64,000 bases of DNA. Source: Streptomyces djakartensis. Its GTDB lineage: Bacteria; Actinomycetota; Actinomycetes; Streptomycetales; Streptomycetaceae. Position numbers and translations under genes: made by a program. The notes under the pieces were generated by a model. The model had not been told where the DNA came from and did not search any database. It saw only the letters and a list, made by a program, of their open reading frames with translations. The stretch spans positions 186,001-250,000 of the forward strand of contig NZ_BMWE01000004.1 in assembly GCF_014651075.1 (NCBI RefSeq), written 5' to 3'. How positions within the stretch are numbered: position 1 is the first letter of the stretch; every line of letters begins with the position of its first letter. Shown here in pieces: positions 60,693 to 64,000 of the stretch.

Positions 60693-60720
60693 GCCACCGA
60701 AAGAAAATTCGGCGGAAATC

Positions 60721-60752
60721 TAGACATCCCCACCAATGCATATAGAATAGAA
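60721..60752 (+). promoter_or_regulatory. early promoter with 17-bp repeat, copy 2
   Basis: TAGACA (60721-60726), 16 bases, TAGAAT (60743-60748) inside ATGCATATAGAATAGAA (60736-60752). The start at 60798 follows. Confidence 0.65.
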
Positions 60753-60797
60753 CCAGAAAGGGGGGGGTTGGAGCCTCCTCGGGACCGGAAGGACGAC

Positions 60798-61265
60798 ATG
60801 AACGACAGCAGGTATCTGCCCACCCTTCGTTATGAGCGCAAGGGCGGGATCGTGCTTGACGGCTCGCTCGCCGCCCGCGAGCAGCTCCAGGTGCTCGCCG
60901 ACCTCTACCGCCATGACGCCGAGGGTGTCGGCGGCGCGCTCGTTGAGATCGCCCACCTCAAGGAGCGGGTCGACCGCGAGCGCGAGCTCGGCGGGATCGG
61001 GAACGCCGCCGTCGTGCGGGATGAACTCGTCGGTGAACTCATCGACGACATCGGCGGCGCGGAGATCCACCTCGACCATCGTGTGAACCACCGCGCTCTG
61101 ATGCAGGCTCGGAGCCTCGCGGAGGAGGCGCGCGGCCTCTATGAGGCGGCCCTGCAGCGTGTGGCGGAGCTGGAGACCGCCACCGCCATCGCCCGCGGGG
61201 GGCGCGAGGTGGGGCGCAGGTGCCCCGCCTGCACCCTCGCTCTGCTCATCTCTCTCTCCAGATAG
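60798..61265 (+). CDS. Early phage protein, unknown, coiled-coil
   Basis: 155 residues, ATG 60798 behind GGAAGGACGAC. Helical: GGALVEIAHLKERVDRERELGGIGNAAVVRDELVGELIDDIGGAEIHLDHRVNHRALMQARSLAEEARGLYEAALQRVAELETA. Ends with CPACTLALLISLSR. No family recognised. The stop codon lies inside the second AGATAGAT motif. Confidence 0.65.
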   Translation: MNDSRYLPTLRYERKGGIVLDGSLAAREQLQVLADLYRHDAEGVGGALVEIAHLKERVDRERELGGIGNAAVVRDELVGELIDDIGGAEIHLDHRVNHRALMQARSLAEEARGLYEAALQRVAELETATAIARGGREVGRRCPACTLALLISLSR

Positions 61266-61273
61266 ATCCCAAC
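61260..61273. promoter_or_regulatory. shared motif AGATAGATCCCAAC, copy 2
   Basis: Differs from 56950-56963 at one base (C for T). It precedes TGTACTGTTGACCGGCATAAG and the next start element. Confidence 0.4.
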
Positions 61274-61295
61274 TCTGTACTGTTGACCGGCATAA

Positions 61296-61307
61296 GACCT
61301 CTTGGAG
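61296..61307 (+). repeat. early start element GACCTCTTGGAG, copy 3
   Basis: GGAG is 8 bases before GTG 61316. Confidence 0.75.
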
Positions 61308-61315
61308 ACAGAACC

Positions 61316-61969
61316 GTGAGCACCAACACCGCGCCCATGGCCCCGATGCCCGAGCACGGCAACACCGACGACCCGCTGTGGCGGACCCTGTGGAACGCCT
61401 ACGAGCCCGTGATCACTGCTCTGCGTCGCATCCCGCTCATCACCGATGTGGAGATCAGCGGCGGCGAGTTCGCGATCCACGCCCAGCTCACCGACGGTTC
61501 GCATTTGTGGATCACCTCGACCCACTGCCTGCCCGTCGACCCGGCCGCGCTGGAGGGCTTCCACGTCCGGCGCGCTCATCACGACAACCCCACCATCGAC
61601 GAGCGGGTCTACGACTCCACCGAGGGCGAAGACCAGGCCAAGCACGGCAACAACGTCGTGCCCCTCATCCAGGCGATCACCGCCTTCGTCACCGCGCGCA
61701 AGCTCGCGCTGCCCATCGTCGACATCTTCCAGGTGCAGATGCAGGGCGTCACCGCCGCGCACACTCCGGCATCCGCCGAGGTACAGGGCCCCTTCACCGA
61801 CCGTCGGGCCGCCGTCAAGGAGTACGGCTACACCACCCACGACCTCATGAAGAAGGGCTGGGAGTGCATCCATGAGCAGGGCGGAACGAACTGGCCGCTG
61901 ACGATCTGGAGGCAGGACAACGCGATCGTCACCGTCTTCGTCGGGCACGCCGGGCAGGCGATCGGGTGA
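61316..61969 (+). CDS. Early phage protein, unknown
   Basis: 217 residues from GTG 61316. VEISGGEFAIHAQLTDGSHLWITSTHCLPVD, a beta segment, then KLALPIVDIFQVQMQGVTAAHTP and NWPLTIWRQDNAIVTVFVG at the end. No recognised family. The TGA overlaps the next ATG (TGATG). Confidence 0.65.
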   Translation: MSTNTAPMAPMPEHGNTDDPLWRTLWNAYEPVITALRRIPLITDVEISGGEFAIHAQLTDGSHLWITSTHCLPVDPAALEGFHVRRAHHDNPTIDERVYDSTEGEDQAKHGNNVVPLIQAITAFVTARKLALPIVDIFQVQMQGVTAAHTPASAEVQGPFTDRRAAVKEYGYTTHDLMKKGWECIHEQGGTNWPLTIWRQDNAIVTVFVGHAGQAIG

Positions 61970-62181
61970 TGCCGGGCACCGATGTGACTCCGCCGAACGC
62001 GGAGCCGAAGACGCGCCGCTGCCACTGCGTGATCGCCCACCCGCAGGACGAGAACGAGTGGGCGAGGGCCCAGGCCGCGCTCGACAACGCACTGGCGACC
62101 AACGACGCCCAAGGGGTGCTGCTCGCCTGCATGCAGCTCATGCAGCCCTGCCCGACCCGTGACGAGCAGGCCGCGCGATGA
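61969..62181 (+). CDS. Small early protein, unknown
   Basis: 70 residues, ATG 61969 coupled by TGATG to the previous gene. MPGTDVTPPNAEPKTRRCHCVIAHPQDENEWARAQAALDNALATNDAQGVLLACMQ. CHC near the start and a helix after it. Function unknown. Confidence 0.6.
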   Translation: MPGTDVTPPNAEPKTRRCHCVIAHPQDENEWARAQAALDNALATNDAQGVLLACMQLMQPCPTRDEQAAR

Positions 62182-62342
62182 GCGAGCCGACCGTGATGTA
62201 CGCGCTGCTCGCACTCGCGCTCGGAGTCGGCGCCGGCCTGGTCGTGCTCGTGATCGGCGAGCTCCGGTGGGAGGCCCGCAACCGACTCCCGCGCTGCACG
62301 ACCTGCGGTGAGCACCACCACCGTCACGCCGCCCACCGCTGA
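62178..62342 (+). CDS. Small membrane protein with CxxC tail
   Basis: 54 residues, ATG 62178 in an ATGA overlap with the previous stop. One membrane segment (TVMYALLALALGVGAGLVVLVIGEL) followed by a basic stretch (RWEARNRLPR) and CTTCGEHHHRH, a probable metal-binding tail. The overlap with a real gene and the clean layout support it. Confidence 0.6.
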   Translation: MSEPTVMYALLALALGVGAGLVVLVIGELRWEARNRLPRCTTCGEHHHRHAAHR

Positions 62343-62346
62343 ACAC

Positions 62347-62376
62347 GCTGCCCGGCCCGGCTTCGGGCCGGGCAGC
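62347..62376. terminator. GC-rich hairpin between early genes, copy 1
   Basis: GCTGCCCGGCCC (62347-62358) pairs with GGGCCGGGCAGC (62365-62376). The next start element follows 4 bases later. Confidence 0.75.
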
Positions 62377-62380
62377 CGCA

Positions 62381-62392
62381 GACCTCTTGGAG
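62381..62392 (+). repeat. early start element GACCTCTTGGAG, copy 4
   Basis: GGAG is 8 bases before GTG 62401. Confidence 0.75.
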
Positions 62393-62400
62393 AACACCCC

Positions 62401-62883
62401 GTGGGATACGACATCTACATCCAGACCGCAGACGGCAGACGCGCCGACGGCGAGGAGAACTACTTCCGTTTCGAACTCATCGCAAGAATCCGCGCGTTGG
62501 GCACGATGCGTAACTTCGGAATGCTCGCCGAGCTGCCCTACCCCGCCATACCCCTCCTGTCTGCCTATGGATTGACGGACGGCGACCTCAAGGCCGGGGT
62601 CCGGCACGCCTTGGACAAGGCCAACCTCGTGGCGGAGTACCGGAGCGCCTACCGAGCCGTCATGGACGCTGCGGAGCCCGAGCCCACCGGGATCCCGACG
62701 TACAAGCTGGCTTACAACGATGGCGCCCTCGTCACGGTCGCCGAGATCACCGCAGCCCTGGCCGCGTACGAAGCCCACCCGAACATCGACGTCTCCGAGA
62801 TGCCGCTGGGCGACCCGATATGGCCGCACTGGATCGCCTTCCTGCGCCGCGCCAAAGAGCACGGCGGCCTGCGCGCTCACTGA
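62401..62883 (+). CDS. Early phage protein, unknown
   Basis: 160 residues from GTG 62401. YDIYIQTADGRRADGEENYFRFELIARIRALGTMRNFGMLAELPYPAIPLLSAYGLTDGDLKAGVRHALDKANLVAEYRSAYRAVMDAAEPEPTG reads as a compact alpha/beta protein. The YDIYIQ start is like that of small actinophage proteins of unknown role. Confidence 0.65.
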   Translation: MGYDIYIQTADGRRADGEENYFRFELIARIRALGTMRNFGMLAELPYPAIPLLSAYGLTDGDLKAGVRHALDKANLVAEYRSAYRAVMDAAEPEPTGIPTYKLAYNDGALVTVAEITAALAAYEAHPNIDVSEMPLGDPIWPHWIAFLRRAKEHGGLRAH

Positions 62884-62893
62884 ACTCGGGCGC

Positions 62894-62922
62894 TGCCCGG
62901 CCCCGCGCTGCGGGGCCGGGCA
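62894..62922. terminator. GC-rich hairpin between early genes, copy 2
   Basis: TGCCCGGCCCCGC (62894-62906) pairs perfectly with GCGGGGCCGGGCA (62910-62922). Shares the GCCCGGCCC core with the hairpin at 62347-62376; again followed by the start element. Confidence 0.75.
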
Positions 62923-62927
62923 CGCAA

Positions 62928-62939
62928 GACCTCTTGGAG
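62928..62939 (+). repeat. early start element GACCTCTTGGAG, copy 5
   Basis: GGAG is 15 bases before ATG 62955, farther than at the other four copies. Confidence 0.7.
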
Positions 62940-62954
62940 AAGACGACAACCAGC

Positions 62955-64000
62955 ATGGCCACATGGATCGACCTGCTGTGCGGCGCGGGCGGCAGTAGCA
63001 CCGGACTCGTAGAAGCAGGACACGAACTGCTCCTCGGGATCAACCACTGGGACCTGGCGATCGAGACGCACGCCGCCAACCATCCCAACTGCGAGCACGC
63101 CGTCATGACCCTCAGCGACGGCTTCCCCATGCGCTACCTGCCCAAGGCCGACGCCCTATGGGCATCGGTCATCTGCACCGAGATCAGCCCCGCGGGAGGA
63201 CGCCCCCGAGAAACGAACCAACTCGACCTGCTCGACCTGCTCCAGGAGGAGCGTGACGAGTGGGAGTCCCTGACCAAGGACGCCTTCGAGGCGACCCGAG
63301 TCACCGCCTGGTGCGTCGTGCGCGCTGCCGAGGCGAAACGGTTCAAGGCCGTCGTCGTAGAGAACGTCGTCGAATTCGGCCTCGACTGGATCCTGTTCCA
63401 GAAGTGGCTCGAAGCCATGGAACTGCTGGGCTACCGCTACCAGATCGTGTGCGTCAGCAGCGCCCACATCGGTGACGACACCAACCTCCGCGCCCCGCAG
63501 TGGCGCGACCGGATGTACGTGGTCTTCACGCTCAAGACGATGCGCAAGCCCGACTTGGAGCCCCGACCCCTGGCCCCGTGCATGGACTGCGGGGAGGACG
63601 TGCACGCCGTTCAGTCCTGGAACGTCGACGGCGTCCGCATCGGCAAGTACCGGCGTGACTACATCTACCGCTGCCCGAACGCACGTTGCCGTCACGCCAT
63701 GGTCGAGCCGTACGTGCGACCGGCCAGCGACATCATCAACTGGAACGACCTCGGGACCCAGATCGGCAAACGCAAGAAGCCGCTTGCGGAGACCACGATG
63801 AACCGCATTCGCGCGGGCCTCATCAAGTTCCCCTACCGCCCCAGCTCGATCACCCTCACCCACGGCAAAGACGGCGGAGACCGGGCGTACGCCGTCGAAG
63901 ACCGCCCCCTGCCGACCCGGACGGCCAAACAGGGAGACGCGCTCCTGGTGCCGACTGGCGGATCCTGGAACACCGACGCCGTCCCCGTCGATGTGCCGCT
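62955..64000 (+). CDS. DNA C5-cytosine methyltransferase, truncated by the window edge
   Basis: At least 348 residues from ATG 62955; open at 64000. Motif I WIDLLCGAGGSSTGLVEAGHELLLGINH; motif IV is ASVICTEISPAGG, in which the Cys takes the place of the usual PCQ, as in other actinophage enzymes; motif VI VVVENVVEFGLDW; motif VIII APQWRDRMYVVF. A Cys-rich insertion (CMDCGED...CPNARCRH) may bind zinc. A phage enzyme of this kind usually protects its DNA from host restriction. Target recognition sequence unknown. Confidence 0.85.
   Translation, partial: MATWIDLLCGAGGSSTGLVEAGHELLLGINHWDLAIETHAANHPNCEHAVMTLSDGFPMRYLPKADALWASVICTEISPAGGRPRETNQLDLLDLLQEERDEWESLTKDAFEATRVTAWCVVRAAEAKRFKAVVVENVVEFGLDWILFQKWLEAMELLGYRYQIVCVSSAHIGDDTNLRAPQWRDRMYVVFTLKTMRKPDLEPRPLAPCMDCGEDVHAVQSWNVDGVRIGKYRRDYIYRCPNARCRHAMVEPYVRPASDIINWNDLGTQIGKRKKPLAETTMNRIRAGLIKFPYRPSSITLTHGKDGGDRAYAVEDRPLPTRTAKQGDALLVPTGGSWNTDAVPVDVP

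Overview
The window looks like a Streptomyces chromosome: high GC with strong G/C bias at third codon positions, many GTG and TTG starts, ATGA/GTGA/TGATG gene overlaps, and Streptomyces-type families (a DUF6233 protein, an XRE regulator paired with a HATPase). It holds a phage-defence island (about 1-14.05 kb) followed by a long siphovirus-type prophage (14.25 kb to beyond the right edge). The prophage is loaded with non-structural cargo. No integrase, repressor or attachment site is visible, so its ends, and whether the defence island lies inside it, stay open.

Region 1 (1-14.05 kb): a truncated effector-like gene (+), then six genes on the minus strand. In transcription order these are a SNF2 helicase with a DUF3883-like end, a DUF1156 adenine methylase (COG1743), a DUF499 ATPase (COG1483), an Abi-C/HEPN-type protein, an OLD/PtuA-like ATPase and an HNH protein (PtuB-like). 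The first three match the predicted DUF499-DUF1156-helicase modification/defence system. The last two resemble Septu with an unusual N-terminal domain.

Region 2 (14.25-25 kb): the head module: terminase small and large subunits, portal, scaffold, decoration, major capsid protein E and minor capsid protein. It is interrupted by extra genes: a minus-strand protein with an RX4H (HEPN-like) motif, a PD-(D/E)XK-like protein, a DUF6233 pair and CutA.

Region 3 (25.3-39.06 kb): about 14 kb of bacterial-type cargo sits between the minor capsid gene and the head-tail connector genes. It holds an XRE/HATPase regulatory pair, an unknown protein, an APC permease, a glutamine-synthetase-like ligase, two tandem EEP phosphodiesterase/phosphatase-fold enzymes, a TauD-like dioxygenase, two glycosyltransferases, a UDP-sugar dehydrogenase and a 444-residue protein of unknown family. 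It reads like a small biosynthetic or modification cluster; the product is unknown.

Region 4 (39.2-55.7 kb): connectors, tail terminator, tail tube, tail chaperones joined by a canonical GGGAAAA -1 frameshift site, tape measure, distal tail, baseplate/fibre proteins, coiled-coil membrane protein, endolysin and holin, closed by a strong 14-bp-stem terminator.

Region 5 (56-64 kb): the early/replication module: a double winged-helix regulator, a conserved small phage protein, a Sak4-like ATPase, a Cas4/RecB-like nuclease, an initiator-like protein with five 20-bp near-palindromic iterons inside its gene, several small unknown proteins, and a C5 cytosine methyltransferase cut by the window edge. 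This module has its own repeated control elements: a 17-bp promoter element, GACCTCTTGGAG before five starts, and GC-rich hairpins between genes. Late genes have a different shared element: TAnnCT followed by GGCGCGGGG.
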